The notes: generated by a model from the letters alone, not told the origin. A stretch of 64,000 bases of DNA from Caldilineae bacterium (GCA_020634555.1 JACKBK010000012.1:1-64000); one strand, 5' to 3'; positions 42,128 to 50,887 are shown, counted from the stretch's first letter. Translations and numbers: made by a program.

Positions 42128-44425
42128 ATGCAGCTTTCTCACAGCAACGATGGATGGGGGTTTTCGACCAGGTTTCTTCATGTGACGCTGGTGCTGGTAT
42201 TGGCACTGGCAACGCTAGGTGCTCTGCGCACCGGGCTGCCGGTAGCTGACCCGGCTGTGCCTGCGCCGCGGATCGATTCCTTGCTGCGCCCACAGCCGCT
42301 GGCGTTTGTGCCCGTAGCGGGCGCAGAAACACAGGGTGGTGTTTTTCGCGCCGACGCGGTGACGTTTTCACCGCGCCAGATCGACTTCACTCTTCCGGCG
42401 CTCCCGGCCGGCGATCCAACAGACCTGGACAATCCAGAATCGTCCCCTACTTTTGAGACCATCGGGATGCGATTCCTCGGCATGACAGCAACGCCTGAGA
42501 TCCAGGCAGGCACGTTGTTGCCCGCGCGGGTCAACCGCCTGCTAGGAAGCAACGCGGAGGACTGGCAGCTTGGCCTGCCCGCTTACGGTTCGATTATCTA
42601 TCATGACCTTTATCCAGGGATCGATCTGCGCTACGACGGCGACACGGGCCATCTGAAAGGAACCTACATTGTCCAGCCAGGCGCCAATCCGGAGCTTATT
42701 GCGTGGCAGTACAGCGGTGCTGCCAGCGTTGCTGTAGACGCAGCAACCGGCAGCTTGCTGGTCAGCGGCAACGATGTGGGCATCGAGGAGCAGGCGCCGG
42801 TTGCCTGGCAAGAGTCGGGCGATGTGCGCGTGCCGGTGCCGGTTGAATACCGGGTGGCGGAAACGGGGGCAGTTTTCTTTGCGCTGCCTGCAGGTTACGA
42901 CCCCTCTCTGCCGCTGATCATCGACCCCGTCTACGTTTACAACACCATCTACAACGGCGGATTTCTGGACCACGGCGTGGACATCACCATCGATTCTCAG
43001 GGCAATGCCTACGCGCTGGTCTATACCTACGACAACACCTTTAACGAATACGGCTTCTATGTTGCCAAGATCGCGCCCGATGGCTCGGTTCTGTGGACGA
43101 CCTATCTGGGCGGGTCAGGGATTGATTATGGCACCGGCATTGCAGTGGACGCCAACGGCGACGCCTACATCACCGGGCAGACGGGGTCATCCGACTTTCC
43201 AGTGGTGAACGCCATGCAAAGCCAGATGAACGGTCCAGGCGACGCGTTTATCTCGCGGCTGGACAGCGACGACGGGGCGCTGGTCTTCAGCACCTATTTC
43301 GGCGGCAATCGCCACGAGCAAGGCGGCGACCTGATTGTCGGCAGCAACGGCGACATCTACTTGACGGGCGCGACAGATTCTGCCGACTTTCCAACCGTCG
43401 ATCCGATCCAGTCCAACCTGACGCTGACGATCTGCTTTTGCTACGACTCGTTCGTCACCCGACTCTCGGGCGACGGCAGCACGGTCCTGTTCAGCACCTA
43501 TCTGGGCGGCTCACTGGATGACAAGGGTCGAGCGATTGGGTTGGACGATGACCTGAACATTTACTTTGCCGGCAACACGGGCTCGGATGACTTCCCGCTG
43601 CACAACGCGTTGCAGGCAACCTTCGGCGGTGACATGTACGACGCCTTTGCCGCGCGAATCGCCGCCGACGGCAGCATGCTGGACTACAGCACCTATCTCG
43701 GCGGCGAGCAGTGGGACATCGTCAACCGCATGGCGGTGGATGGGATGGGCAACGCCTTCGTAACTGGGTTCACCGGCTCGCAAGCCTATCCGACGACGCC
43801 AGGCTCGTTCCAGCCGCAGTTCGCCGGCGGCATCAATGCCTGCGGACAGCCGCCTTTTGATCCGTTGCGCAACTGTTACGACGTGTACGTGACGAAACTG
43901 GCGCCAGACGGCGGGTCGTTTGGCTACAGTACGTTCATTGGCGGCGGCAGAGATGAGGAAGGACGCGGCATCGCGGTAGACGCCGCGGGCAACGCCTATG
44001 TCATCGGTTATACCACATCACCGGACTTCCCGCTGCAAGGCTCGCCTGATCCGGGAGCGATCATCTACATCGCCAAGCTGGACAGCACCGGCAGCATTCT
44101 GGAGTACGTCCTGGGGATTGAATCGGGCTCGGCCAATGCCGGCCATGGCATCGCTGTGGACAGCCAGAGCGATCTGTATGTCACAGGCGCTTTGAACGTG
44201 CCGGCCGACCTGTTCGTGGCGAGAATCGACCAGGCGGCGTGTCCAGACTTTGTTGCACCAGAAGGAGTCGGCGTCGAAGACCTGATCGCCGTGGCCGATC
44301 ACTGGGACCAGACCCCGGCCGACCCCGGCTGGGATCCCCAGTTCGACCTGAACGGCGACGGGCACATCAACATCGCCGACATCATGCTCACCAGCGCCAA
44401 CTGGGGGCGGATGTGCGTGGGATAG
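42128..44425 (+). CDS. Secreted SBBP-repeat beta-propeller protein with dockerin-like C-terminus
   Basis: A 765-residue exported protein starting MQLSHSNDGWGF, with a signal helix VTLVLVLALATLGALRTG. Residues ~60-260 resemble the DUF7948 domain that precedes SBBP repeats (GMRFLGMTATPEIQAG, YPGIDLRYDGDTGHLKGTYI). Residues ~270-700 contain repeated SBBP blades of ~50 residues (STYLGGS-like segments WTTYLGGSGIDYGTGIAVD, FSTYFGGNRHEQGGDLIV, FSTYLGGSLDDKGRAIGLD). The last 55 residues (EDLIAVADHWDQ, FDLNGDGHINIADIMLTSAN) form a dockerin-like calcium-binding pair of EF-hand loops. A strong aaggagg lies 7 nt before the ATG. Probably a surface or cohesin-bound structural protein; no enzyme motif is visible. 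Confidence 0.9.
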   Translation: MQLSHSNDGWGFSTRFLHVTLVLVLALATLGALRTGLPVADPAVPAPRIDSLLRPQPLAFVPVAGAETQGGVFRADAVTFSPRQIDFTLPALPAGDPTDLDNPESSPTFETIGMRFLGMTATPEIQAGTLLPARVNRLLGSNAEDWQLGLPAYGSIIYHDLYPGIDLRYDGDTGHLKGTYIVQPGANPELIAWQYSGAASVAVDAATGSLLVSGNDVGIEEQAPVAWQESGDVRVPVPVEYRVAETGAVFFALPAGYDPSLPLIIDPVYVYNTIYNGGFLDHGVDITIDSQGNAYALVYTYDNTFNEYGFYVAKIAPDGSVLWTTYLGGSGIDYGTGIAVDANGDAYITGQTGSSDFPVVNAMQSQMNGPGDAFISRLDSDDGALVFSTYFGGNRHEQGGDLIVGSNGDIYLTGATDSADFPTVDPIQSNLTLTICFCYDSFVTRLSGDGSTVLFSTYLGGSLDDKGRAIGLDDDLNIYFAGNTGSDDFPLHNALQATFGGDMYDAFAARIAADGSMLDYSTYLGGEQWDIVNRMAVDGMGNAFVTGFTGSQAYPTTPGSFQPQFAGGINACGQPPFDPLRNCYDVYVTKLAPDGGSFGYSTFIGGGRDEEGRGIAVDAAGNAYVIGYTTSPDFPLQGSPDPGAIIYIAKLDSTGSILEYVLGIESGSANAGHGIAVDSQSDLYVTGALNVPADLFVARIDQAACPDFVAPEGVGVEDLIAVADHWDQTPADPGWDPQFDLNGDGHINIADIMLTSANWGRMCVG

Positions 44426-44446
44426 ACCTGGGGTATCTGCCGACAG

Positions 44447-44491
44447 AGCCCGGTGTTCGGGAGCGCTTCCGCTCCTGGGCGCCGGGCTTCT
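44447..44491 (+). terminator. Branched terminator after the SBBP-repeat gene
   Basis: Outer arms agcccgg (44447-44453) and ccgggct (44482-44488), with an inner hairpin ggagcg (44460-44465) and cgctcc (44470-44475), followed by tcttt. Confidence 0.75.
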
Positions 44492-44504
44492 TTATGTTTG
44501 CGCT

Positions 44505-44532
44505 TTGTTCCGTGCGGCAACTGTGGTACACT
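44505..44532 (+). promoter_or_regulatory. Putative promoter of the Crp/Fnr gene
   Basis: ttgttc (44505-44510) and tacact (44527-44532) with a 16-nt spacer, 45 nt before the ATG. A moderate match only. Confidence 0.4.
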
Positions 44533-44577
44533 CGCCTGAACACCCACGACTTGGTTACCGCGCATTCTTTCTCGACG

Positions 44578-45267
44578 ATGAGCCAACCTTCTTCAGATCG
44601 TGATCTGCAGTCGCAGATCCGCCAGATTCGCTATTTCCAGGTGCTGCCGCCGGCCGGCGAGCAGGAGTTGCTGGCCGCGTTCTCTCTGCGCAAGTACGCT
44701 GCCGGTGAGATCATCATGCTCGAAGGAGAACTGCCGCCGCACCTATACATCGTCGCCAACGGCATCGTCAAGATCAGCCGGGTCTCGCAAGAAGGGCGGG
44801 AGTACATCATGCGCCTGACGCCATCCGGCGAGACCTTCAACGAGGTGGGGGTTCTGGATGGCTCGCCCAACCCCGCCACCGCCACCGCTCACACCGATGC
44901 CGCGCTGTGGCAGATCGGCCGGCTCGACCTGCAGCGCATCGCGGTCCGTTACCCAGAGCTAGGCTGGGCGCTGGCCGAACAGGTGGCCAGAATGGCGCGC
45001 CATCTGGTAAACCTGGTGGAAGACCTGTCCATGCGCACGGTCAAAGGGCGAGTGGCGCGCTTGCTGCTGGACGAGGCCGAAACCAGTCATGGCGATGTGG
45101 TGCCGCGGCTGCTGACGCAGGAGGAGATGGCGGCGCGGCTGGGCACCGTGCGCGAGATGGTGGGACGGGCGCTGCGCAGCCTGGCCGCCGACGGCATCAT
45201 CGAGTTCGACCGCCACCGCATCGTCATCCTCGACCCTGAACGACTGGTGCAGGAGGCGGAAGTATAG
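44578..45267 (+). CDS. Crp/Fnr family transcriptional regulator
   Basis: A 229-residue regulator. Residues ~20-130 form a cyclic-nucleotide-binding-like domain (FSLRKYAAGEIIMLEGELPP, YIVANGIVKISRVSQEGREY, ETFNEVGVLDGSPNPATATA). The C-terminal winged helix is HGDVVPRLLTQEEMAARLGT with VREMVGRALRSLAADGIIEF. No N-terminal FNR-type cysteine cluster is present, so it is not an Fe-S oxygen sensor; DNR-like nitric oxide sensing or effector-free activity is possible. The frame is open upstream into the SBBP gene region, but the ATG at 44578 begins the family domain. Given its position before the two-component system and nos cluster, denitrification control is plausible but unproven. Confidence 0.92.
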   Translation: MSQPSSDRDLQSQIRQIRYFQVLPPAGEQELLAAFSLRKYAAGEIIMLEGELPPHLYIVANGIVKISRVSQEGREYIMRLTPSGETFNEVGVLDGSPNPATATAHTDAALWQIGRLDLQRIAVRYPELGWALAEQVARMARHLVNLVEDLSMRTVKGRVARLLLDEAETSHGDVVPRLLTQEEMAARLGTVREMVGRALRSLAADGIIEFDRHRIVILDPERLVQEAEV

Positions 45268-45408
45268 GGTCGTACCTACATGGACATTATCCGCAGCCAC
45301 TTCGTTATCGACCAACAGAGCCGTATGTCAACAGACAGGTTAAGGCGAGTCCCAAGAACAGTATGGCGCGCCTTGGCGACGCTGGAATCGGCTTGATCTG
45401 TTGCCGGC

Positions 45409-46731
45409 TCATTGGACCAGTCCCCGGTCCCTGACTGAATCGGCGACGCGTTTCACCGCCAGCATGGTGGCGCCTGTTCGGAGGGGAACTTCATGCTCAC
45501 AGCTGAACTGCCAGACACGATCAAAGCTGGCGGTCATGATCTGCTCCAGGTTGTGGTTGACCTCCGGTTCGTCCCAGAAGAGACCGTGCAAATCCTGCAC
45601 CCACTCAAAGTAGCTGACCACAACCCCACCGGCGTTGGACAGGATGTCTGGCGCCACGATAACCCCTCGTTCCTGCAAGATAACGTCAGCTTCGGGCGTT
45701 GTCGGACCGTTAGCGGCCTCGACGACTATGTTGGCCCGAATTTCATGGGCGTTGTCGGCGCGGATCTGGTGCTCCAGAGCGGCCGGTATGAGCACATCCG
45801 CGGCGCTGGTCAGTATCTCCGCGTTGCTGAGACGCTCGACACCAGGCGCAGCGTAGCCCTCCAACAGAAAACGAGGATGCCGCTGAACGTGCAAGTTGAT
45901 TGCTGGAATGTCCAAACCATGAAGGGAGCAGAGGCCACCTGAGATGTCGCTGACGGCCACAATGCGGCAACCCATTTGGTGCAGAAAGGTCGCAGCCGCC
46001 ATGCCCACGTTGCCGTAGCCCTGAATCGCCACAGTGGTTTGATTCAACGGCCGGCCGCAGCGCTTCAGCAGCTCGCGGGCGGTGATGGCCACGCCCAGTC
46101 CGGTCGCTTCCTTGCGCCCCAACGACCCGCCCAGCTGCACCGGCTTGCCGGTAACTACGCCGACGGCCGACTTGCCGAACATGGCCGCTGCCGCGTCGGT
46201 CATCCATGCCATGACCTGGGGGTTGGTGTTGACGTCAGGCGCCGGAATGTCGCTGCCTGGCCCGATGATCGGCATGATCAGGCGCGTGAAACGCTCTGTC
46301 AGACAGCGAATCTCGTTTTCGCTCAAATGCGACGGATCGACTGAGACGCCACCCTTAGCGCCACCGTAGGGAATGCCGACTACGGCACATTTCCATGTCA
46401 TCAGTGCCGCCAGCGCCCGCACCTCGTCCAGATCGACGTCCGGGTGGTAGCGGATTCCGCCTTTGCACGGACCGCGTGCGCTGGAGTGCTGCACGCGATA
46501 GCCCTTGAACACCCGCACCCCGCCATCGCTCATTGCCACCGGAATCGAAACCGCCAGCTCCCGCTCCGGCTCCCGCAGCACAGCGTGGATGCCAGGCTCA
46601 AGTTGAAGACGTTCAGCCACGCTATCCAGCGTTGTCCGCACCGAGTCCCACAATGTGAGGGTTCGCGGCCGGCTGGCAATGGAGGCCAAATCTGGCGCTT
46701 GCCCGGACGATACGATCTCCTGGAGCATCAT
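45409..46731 (-). CDS. gdhA: Glu/Leu/Phe/Val dehydrogenase (glutamate dehydrogenase type)
   Basis: A 440-residue NAD(P)-dependent amino acid dehydrogenase, most likely glutamate dehydrogenase interconverting glutamate and 2-oxoglutarate plus ammonium. Substrate and catalytic lysines are in GPCKGGIRYHP (K90), MTWKCAVVGIPYGGAKGGV (K114 and K126), and the catalytic Asp in IPAPDVNTN. The nucleotide-binding fold reads VAIQGYGNVGMAAATFLHQ, and the C-terminal domain has IVVEAANGPTTPEAD and LSNAGGVVVSYFEW. The length fits hexameric bacterial GDH. Downstream of serine dehydratase by 8 kb and not in an operon. Converges with the Crp/Fnr gene; no clear terminator is seen in the 140-nt gap. Confidence 0.93.
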   Translation of the reverse strand: MMLQEIVSSGQAPDLASIASRPRTLTLWDSVRTTLDSVAERLQLEPGIHAVLREPERELAVSIPVAMSDGGVRVFKGYRVQHSSARGPCKGGIRYHPDVDLDEVRALAALMTWKCAVVGIPYGGAKGGVSVDPSHLSENEIRCLTERFTRLIMPIIGPGSDIPAPDVNTNPQVMAWMTDAAAAMFGKSAVGVVTGKPVQLGGSLGRKEATGLGVAITARELLKRCGRPLNQTTVAIQGYGNVGMAAATFLHQMGCRIVAVSDISGGLCSLHGLDIPAINLHVQRHPRFLLEGYAAPGVERLSNAEILTSAADVLIPAALEHQIRADNAHEIRANIVVEAANGPTTPEADVILQERGVIVAPDILSNAGGVVVSYFEWVQDLHGLFWDEPEVNHNLEQIMTASFDRVWQFSCEHEVPLRTGATMLAVKRVADSVRDRGLVQ

Positions 46732-46770
46732 AGGTGAGACTTCTACTTTCTACGTCGGGTTCGACAGCAC

Positions 46771-46802
46771 TGTTCCGGCCGGCCAGAAGACCGGCCGGAA
46801 CA
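46771..46802. terminator. Hairpin of the CCGGCCGGTC family
   Basis: A 12-bp perfect stem (46771-46782 and 46791-46802, tgttccggccgg and complement), loop ccagaaga, located after the stop of the gene at 46840 and before the GDH start on the - strand. Confidence 0.75.
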
Positions 46803-46839
46803 CGAGAATGTCCAGCCAAGAGCCCGAAAACCGCTATGG

Positions 46840-47406
46840 CTAGCGCTGCCAAACCTTCATCGGCTGGTTGTGCAGCGACGTGACGAGTGCGCCAAGGCCG
46901 ATACGTCCGTTGATGTCGGCGGAATCGACGGCATGAATGCTCAACACATGGATCGGGCTTTCGGTCGCCATCAGTTCGCCATAGCGCACCGCTAACGCCC
47001 TGCTGAGAGCCTGGGCCAGCGACTCGAACGCCTTGGTTTTGCGAGTCACACGAGCGATGAGATTCACCGACATGCGGGTAGTCGCGCCGAAAACCAGGTC
47101 TTCCGGGGTTGCGTAGTCCTCGAAAAGGTAAGCGGTCTGAACCGTGTCGTCCAATGTGCCCAGTGTCTGGGCGACCTGCACCGCCAGACCGTAGCTGGCA
47201 TATTGGACGGCGATCGCGTTGCCTTGTTGCAACTGTTCGATGACGCGGCGGGTGGACGACAATCCCATTTTTGCCGACGCGTACGCCAGCGCCTTCTCCA
47301 TAGCATCCTCACCGGCACTGGCTGCATCAGGCAGCACAAAGGAGACGGTAGGCGCATCCATTGCATTAACTTCGACGGGCTTGGTGGTAGAATTGAGCTT
47401 GTTCAC
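46840..47406 (-). CDS. Hypothetical protein (GTG start)
   Basis: A 188-residue soluble protein with no family I can name. Translation is taken from the GTG at 47406 because a ggagg ribosome-binding site lies 8 nt upstream; an ATG 15 codons later (MDAPTVSFVL) is an alternative, and the frame is open to 47514. The sequence is Ala-rich and alpha-beta in character (AMEKALAYASAKMGLSSTRR, YGLAVQVAQTLGTLDDTVQT, SVNLIARVTRKTKAFESLAQ). There is no membrane segment or signal peptide. Its neighbours are GDH and a two-component system. Confidence 0.7.
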   Translation of the reverse strand: MNKLNSTTKPVEVNAMDAPTVSFVLPDAASAGEDAMEKALAYASAKMGLSSTRRVIEQLQQGNAIAVQYASYGLAVQVAQTLGTLDDTVQTAYLFEDYATPEDLVFGATTRMSVNLIARVTRKTKAFESLAQALSRALAVRYGELMATESPIHVLSIHAVDSADINGRIGLGALVTSLHNQPMKVWQR

Positions 47407-47744
47407 AGGAAAAACCTCCGATTGGGTTGAAGTGGCAAAGCCACGTTGTCTCATTGCTTGACACCCACACTCTATCACCAACTGCATGAAGATCGCATAG
47501 AAATAGCAAGGCAACCTATGAAAAACCCATGAAAACGTGCAGGGGTACAGCCCAGCCGGTTCGAAAGGGTTTCGAGAAGCGCGCTAAAACGTGAAAATTC
47601 AACAGGGCGGTCCGGTCGGCCCCTCCGGGAGGCTTTGCACAGACCGGCCGCAGCTTCGTCTATTTTCGAAGCATATGGCATCACGTTTCACGTCTTCACG
47701 TTTCACGCCTTTTTATGCCCCCAAAAGGTTATATTACTGTCTTG
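47407..47744. other. Intergenic region with structured repeat copy 2
   Basis: 338 nt. It includes the upstream region of the hypothetical gene, the 67-nt structured element (47605-47672) and a short run of repeated catcacgtttcacg words (47680-47710). No gene is evident. Confidence 0.65.
47605..47672. repeat. Structured repeat copy 2
   Basis: gggcggtccggtc, then ggcccctccgggaggctttg, cacagaccggccgc, agcttcgtctattttcgaagc. It matches 34878-34943 at roughly four of five positions. The outer arms gcgg..cggtc and gaccg..ccgc pair, with ggaggctttgcacaga conserved inside. A second small hairpin, gcttcg/cgaagc, follows in this copy. Confidence 0.78.
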
Positions 47745-48452
47745 CTATGCGATTTCCTGGCCCGGTTCCGTACAGGCCAGCATGTAACCCACGCCCTGGG
47801 AGGTCAAAATGTAGATGGGAGATGCCGGATCTGGCTCCAGCTTGCGCCGCAGATAGCGAATATAGGCGCGCAGATAATCGAGGTCGTTGCGGTATTCCGG
47901 CCCCCACACATCGGTCAACAACTCTTCGTGGGTCAGAACGCGGTTCGCATTCACAGCCAGGCAGCGCAGCAGATCGAACTCGGTGCGCGTCAGGCTGACC
48001 AACTCGCCGTCCGCGCTTACCGTCCGCCTGGCCAGATCAATGTTCAGAGCGCCACAGGAGACGAGGTTGGTCATTGTCTCCTCGCTACGATTGGTCCGCC
48101 GCAGCACCGCCTTCACCCGCGCCACAAGTTCTTTCGAGTTGAACGGCTTGGTCAGGTAGTCGTCAGCGCCCACGTCGAAGCCGCGCAGGATGTCTGTATC
48201 GCGTGCTTTGGCTGTCAACATGATGATCGGCACGTCAGTGAACTCACGCAGGCGGCTGCACACCTGATAACCATCCATCTGCGGCAACAGGATGTCCAAC
48301 AGCACCAGGTCCGGCTGCTCCAAGGCGACCATCTGAATGGCCATTCCGCCGGATGCCGCGACCACCACCTGATATCCCACAGCCGTCAACACCTCTGTCA
48401 CCAGTCGTGAGACCCGCGGTTCGTCATCGACAATCAGAATCTTGCTAGTCAT
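47745..48452 (-). CDS. OmpR/PhoB-family response regulator
   Basis: A 235-residue two-component response regulator. The receiver domain (residues ~4-115) has the acidic pair in ILIVDDEPRVSRL, the phospho-acceptor D53 in LVLLDILLPQMDG, and the conserved Thr/Lys region IIMLTAKARDTD. The C-terminal winged helix (residues ~135-228) is of the OmpR type (LVSLTRTEFDLLRCLAVNAN, DLDYLRAYIRYLRRKLEPDP, ILTSQGVGYMLA). Its start overlaps the end of the sensor kinase gene by 8 nt, so it is the cognate partner. The nos operon lies divergently beyond the kinase, making it a candidate target. Confidence 0.95.
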   Translation of the reverse strand: MTSKILIVDDEPRVSRLVTEVLTAVGYQVVVAASGGMAIQMVALEQPDLVLLDILLPQMDGYQVCSRLREFTDVPIIMLTAKARDTDILRGFDVGADDYLTKPFNSKELVARVKAVLRRTNRSEETMTNLVSCGALNIDLARRTVSADGELVSLTRTEFDLLRCLAVNANRVLTHEELLTDVWGPEYRNDLDYLRAYIRYLRRKLEPDPASPIYILTSQGVGYMLACTEPGQEIA

Positions 48453-49788
48453 TTGGTTGATCCGTCAAGCTGCGCTCCGGGACGCTGATCGGTAAGGAGA
48501 AGAAAAACACGGTTCCCTCACCTACAGTGCTCTCCGCCCAGATGCGCCCCTTGTGGCTTTCAATGATTGTGTGTGCAATTGGCAGGCCCAGCCCAGAGCC
48601 AACTACATGGCGCACAAGACCGGTCTCGATGCGGAAGTACTTCTCGAACAGCCGATTGAGGTGCTCAGGCGCGATTCCAACGCCCTGATCGGCGACACTG
48701 ACGATCACCTCGTCTGGCCGGACCACACCCCGCACCACGATCAGCCCGCCCTGCGGCGAATACTTGATGGCGTTGTCCACCAGGTTGCGCAGCACCTGCG
48801 AGATACGTTGTGGATCTGCGTCGACAATCGGAAAGTCGGCTGGAAAATCGACGGCGAACTGATGCTTCCCGGATTGGTGCAACAGATCTTCAATGGCCGC
48901 GTGCGCCAGACGAGGCAACAGCGTCGGCTGAAACTCCAGCCTTAACAGCCCGGCATCGATGATGGAGGACTCCAACAGATCGTGGATCAGGTCCTGCAAC
49001 ACATCGCACTCCTCGTCGATGATCTGCAGGAACTCCCGCTGCGTGGCGGGGCTGAACTCCACCTCATCCATCAGAAGGGCTGTGCTGTAGCCCTTGATGG
49101 AGGTGAGTGGCGTGCGCATCTCATGGGCCAGCGTCGAAATCAGTTCCTCCTTCAGCCGGTTGGCTTCCTTGAAAGCAAGCGTCGCCTGCAGTTCTTGACT
49201 GAGGCGGACGTTGTCGATGGAAAGCGTGATCAGCTCTGCCACCGCTTCCAGAAAGGCCAGGTCGGCGCGCTCAAACGTGCCGCGTTGGCGCAGATTTTCC
49301 AGCACCAGCACGCCGAGGCAGTCCTGCCCAGTCTTCAACGGCACACAGACGGCACTCAGGGGCTGGTGCAAACCAGCCGTTGCAGCTTTGAAGAGATCGC
49401 GGTTCTCAGGGCTCATATCGGCCATGGCAACCGCTATGTCGTCGCGGCTGGCGAAAAACAACGTTGTGCCGGTCTGGAAAGCCTTGCCGCTCAGCGATTC
49501 GCCGGCCGCCAGTTGCAGGTTCTGAAGAAACGGCGCTTCATAGCCCAGCGACGCCGCCACCTGCAACCGCTGTACATCACGGTCAAACAGCATCAACACC
49601 CCAGAATCGGCAACGGGCAAGATTTCGATCAGCGCGCCAATGAACTGCGGCAGCATAACCGCCAGATCGCGCTCACTGGCCATGATACGGGCCACATGAA
49701 AAATCGTGCTTAGCTTGTGATCGCGCTCGACTGCCGATTCAGGCCGGAGGACATCGGAGTTAGTCTCAAAAGCAAGTGTGGTGTTCAT
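48445..49788 (-). CDS. Sensor histidine kinase with GAF domain
   Basis: A 447-residue soluble sensor kinase. A GAF domain spans ~40-195 (MLPQFIGALIEILPVADSGV, SAVCVPLKTGQDCLGVLVLE). The dimerisation/phosphoacceptor HisKA box is STLAHEMRTPLTSIKGYS (H222), followed by the ATPase domain with VDNAIKYSPQGG (N box), VADQGVGIAPEHL and GSGLGLPIAHTI. There is no transmembrane segment, so it senses an internal signal, possibly a ligand or redox state via the GAF domain. The start ATG at 49788 is chosen because the frame further upstream (to 49968) has no domain. It is in one operon with the response regulator. Confidence 0.93.
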   Translation of the reverse strand: MNTTLAFETNSDVLRPESAVERDHKLSTIFHVARIMASERDLAVMLPQFIGALIEILPVADSGVLMLFDRDVQRLQVAASLGYEAPFLQNLQLAAGESLSGKAFQTGTTLFFASRDDIAVAMADMSPENRDLFKAATAGLHQPLSAVCVPLKTGQDCLGVLVLENLRQRGTFERADLAFLEAVAELITLSIDNVRLSQELQATLAFKEANRLKEELISTLAHEMRTPLTSIKGYSTALLMDEVEFSPATQREFLQIIDEECDVLQDLIHDLLESSIIDAGLLRLEFQPTLLPRLAHAAIEDLLHQSGKHQFAVDFPADFPIVDADPQRISQVLRNLVDNAIKYSPQGGLIVVRGVVRPDEVIVSVADQGVGIAPEHLNRLFEKYFRIETGLVRHVVGSGLGLPIAHTIIESHKGRIWAESTVGEGTVFFFSLPISVPERSLTDQPND

Positions 49789-49959
49789 GGAAAGAAAAAC
49801 ATCGCGTTCGTTTGTGGTACACTTCAATTCTACACGAGTTCCGGCTCGCCACCAAACCCCTCGGACTTTGTCGCCTGCCACAAACGGCCATAGCGCTCTG
49901 TGAGACACTATGCGCGCGGCGCGCGGCTCAGTGGGCATCTGTTCGTCAGGGACTACACC

Positions 49960-50016
49960 ATGGAACACCTGCCGCGACTGCTGACGCAGGAGGAGATGGC
50001 GGCCCAGCTATGTTGA
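49960..50016 (+). pseudogene. Remnant of a Crp/Fnr-type HTH coding sequence
   Basis: An 18-codon frame, ATG to TGA, whose core (LPRLLTQEEMAAQL) is nearly the same as residues ~177-190 of the Crp/Fnr protein encoded at 44578-45267 (VPRLLTQEEMAARL). The DNA match is ~35 of 38 bases. Only this recognition-helix start is preserved, so it is either a remnant of a second crp-like gene or a duplicated fragment. A terminator hairpin follows 5 nt after its stop. Confidence 0.6.
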
Positions 50017-50021
50017 CCGCG

Positions 50022-50051
50022 ACCCGCAAGATATCCAGTCTTGCGGGTTTT
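50022..50051 (+). terminator. Intrinsic terminator upstream of the ferredoxin gene
   Basis: A 10-bp perfect stem (50022-50031 and 50039-50048, acccgcaaga and complement), loop tatccag, then tttt from 50048. It could be the relic terminator of the lost crp-like gene or an attenuator in the leader of the nos transcript. Confidence 0.75.
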
Positions 50052-50160
50052 GAGTCCTGATGAGACATTTGTCGCAGCGCAGGAAGAGAGCAGTTGGTAG
50101 AATGACAACATGCGCGGGCCATGGTGGTCCGTCGCAACGAATCGGAGATACGATGCCATC

Positions 50161-50391
50161 ATGAACCCACTGCCAACCATTGATCAGGCCCTCTGTACTG
50201 GCTGTCGCCGTTGTGTGGAGATCTGCCCGACCCGGGCGTTGGACCAGAAGGCCGGAAAGGCGTTCATGCGCTTTCCTGATCTCTGCACCTACTGTACGGT
50301 CTGTGAGGACATCTGCCCCACCAATGCCATCGCCCTGCCGTTTCTGATCGTGCTGGCGCCTGGCCTTCAGACAACGAAAACCACGCATTAG
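50161..50391 (+). CDS. 2x[4Fe-4S] ferredoxin
   Basis: A 76-residue ferredoxin with two complete cluster motifs, CTGCRRCVEICP and CTYCTVCEDICP, separated by about 28 residues, as in bacterial 2[4Fe-4S] ferredoxins and NapF/NosR-type modules. The last 20 residues are hydrophobic then polar. The ATG at 50161 begins at MNPLPTIDQA; the frame is open 17 codons upstream. It is the first gene of the + strand block with a cupin and nosZ, so it may feed electrons to N2O reduction or to a maturation step. Confidence 0.9.
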   Translation: MNPLPTIDQALCTGCRRCVEICPTRALDQKAGKAFMRFPDLCTYCTVCEDICPTNAIALPFLIVLAPGLQTTKTTH

Positions 50392-50407
50392 AAAAGGACC
50401 TTTCCTC

Positions 50408-50803
50408 GTGTTTCAACCAGCATTTGGCGAGCTGAACATCAAGGCTTACCAGCCGCACCGCCCTGGCGGCGTGGTATCGACCAGTTTGTTTTCCCATGAA
50501 GAGCTGCACGCCGATCTGGTCGTGCTGCCGCCGCACAGCGAAATTTCCCTGCACACCCACGAGAATGAGAACGAGTTGTTCGATGTGATCGAGGGCGATG
50601 GGATCTTCGTAGTGAACGGCGTTGAGTTTCCCGGCGGCGCAGGCAAATGCGTCTTCGTGAAGGCCGGTACGGTCCACGCGCTGCGCAACGACGGCGACTG
50701 CCTGTGGACGGTGCGCGTCACGCGCCAGAGCCGCGTTTACCCGCGGCACGTCGGTATGCTGGTCAGGCGGGCTGTGCGCAAACGGCTTGGGCTGATCAGT
50801 TGA
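50408..50803 (+). CDS. Cupin-domain protein
   Basis: A 131-residue single-domain cupin. Motif 1 reads LPPHSEISLHTHENENELF (metal ligands His-X-His and Glu) and motif 2 follows as FPGGAGKCVFVKAGTVHALR. It starts at GTG, 17 nt after the ferredoxin stop. Cupins in this setting may be regulatory or metal-binding; the substrate is unknown. It precedes nosZ by 84 nt. Confidence 0.85.
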   Translation: MFQPAFGELNIKAYQPHRPGGVVSTSLFSHEELHADLVVLPPHSEISLHTHENENELFDVIEGDGIFVVNGVEFPGGAGKCVFVKAGTVHALRNDGDCLWTVRVTRQSRVYPRHVGMLVRRAVRKRLGLIS

Positions 50804-50887
50804 ACCGGCATCGACGAGTTCGGGTCATCACATGAGATCGTGGAGATTATCCCACCCCACCCCTTTCCGGATCAGGAGGAACCCCAA

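Larger units (their letters stand above)
49789..50160. other. Divergent region between the kinase and the ferredoxin/nos block
   Basis: 372 nt. It contains the crp-like fragment at 49960-50016 and an intrinsic terminator hairpin (50022-50051). The promoter of the ferredoxin-cupin-nosZ genes should lie in 50052-50160 or upstream of the terminator; no good match to a Crp/Fnr box (TTGAT-N4-ATCAA) is visible. Confidence 0.6.

Noticed and set aside
50040..50065. Crp/Fnr binding site upstream of the ferredoxin/nos block
   Set aside because: ttgagtcctgatga matches only one half of the TTGAT-N4-ATCAA consensus; too weak to annotate.
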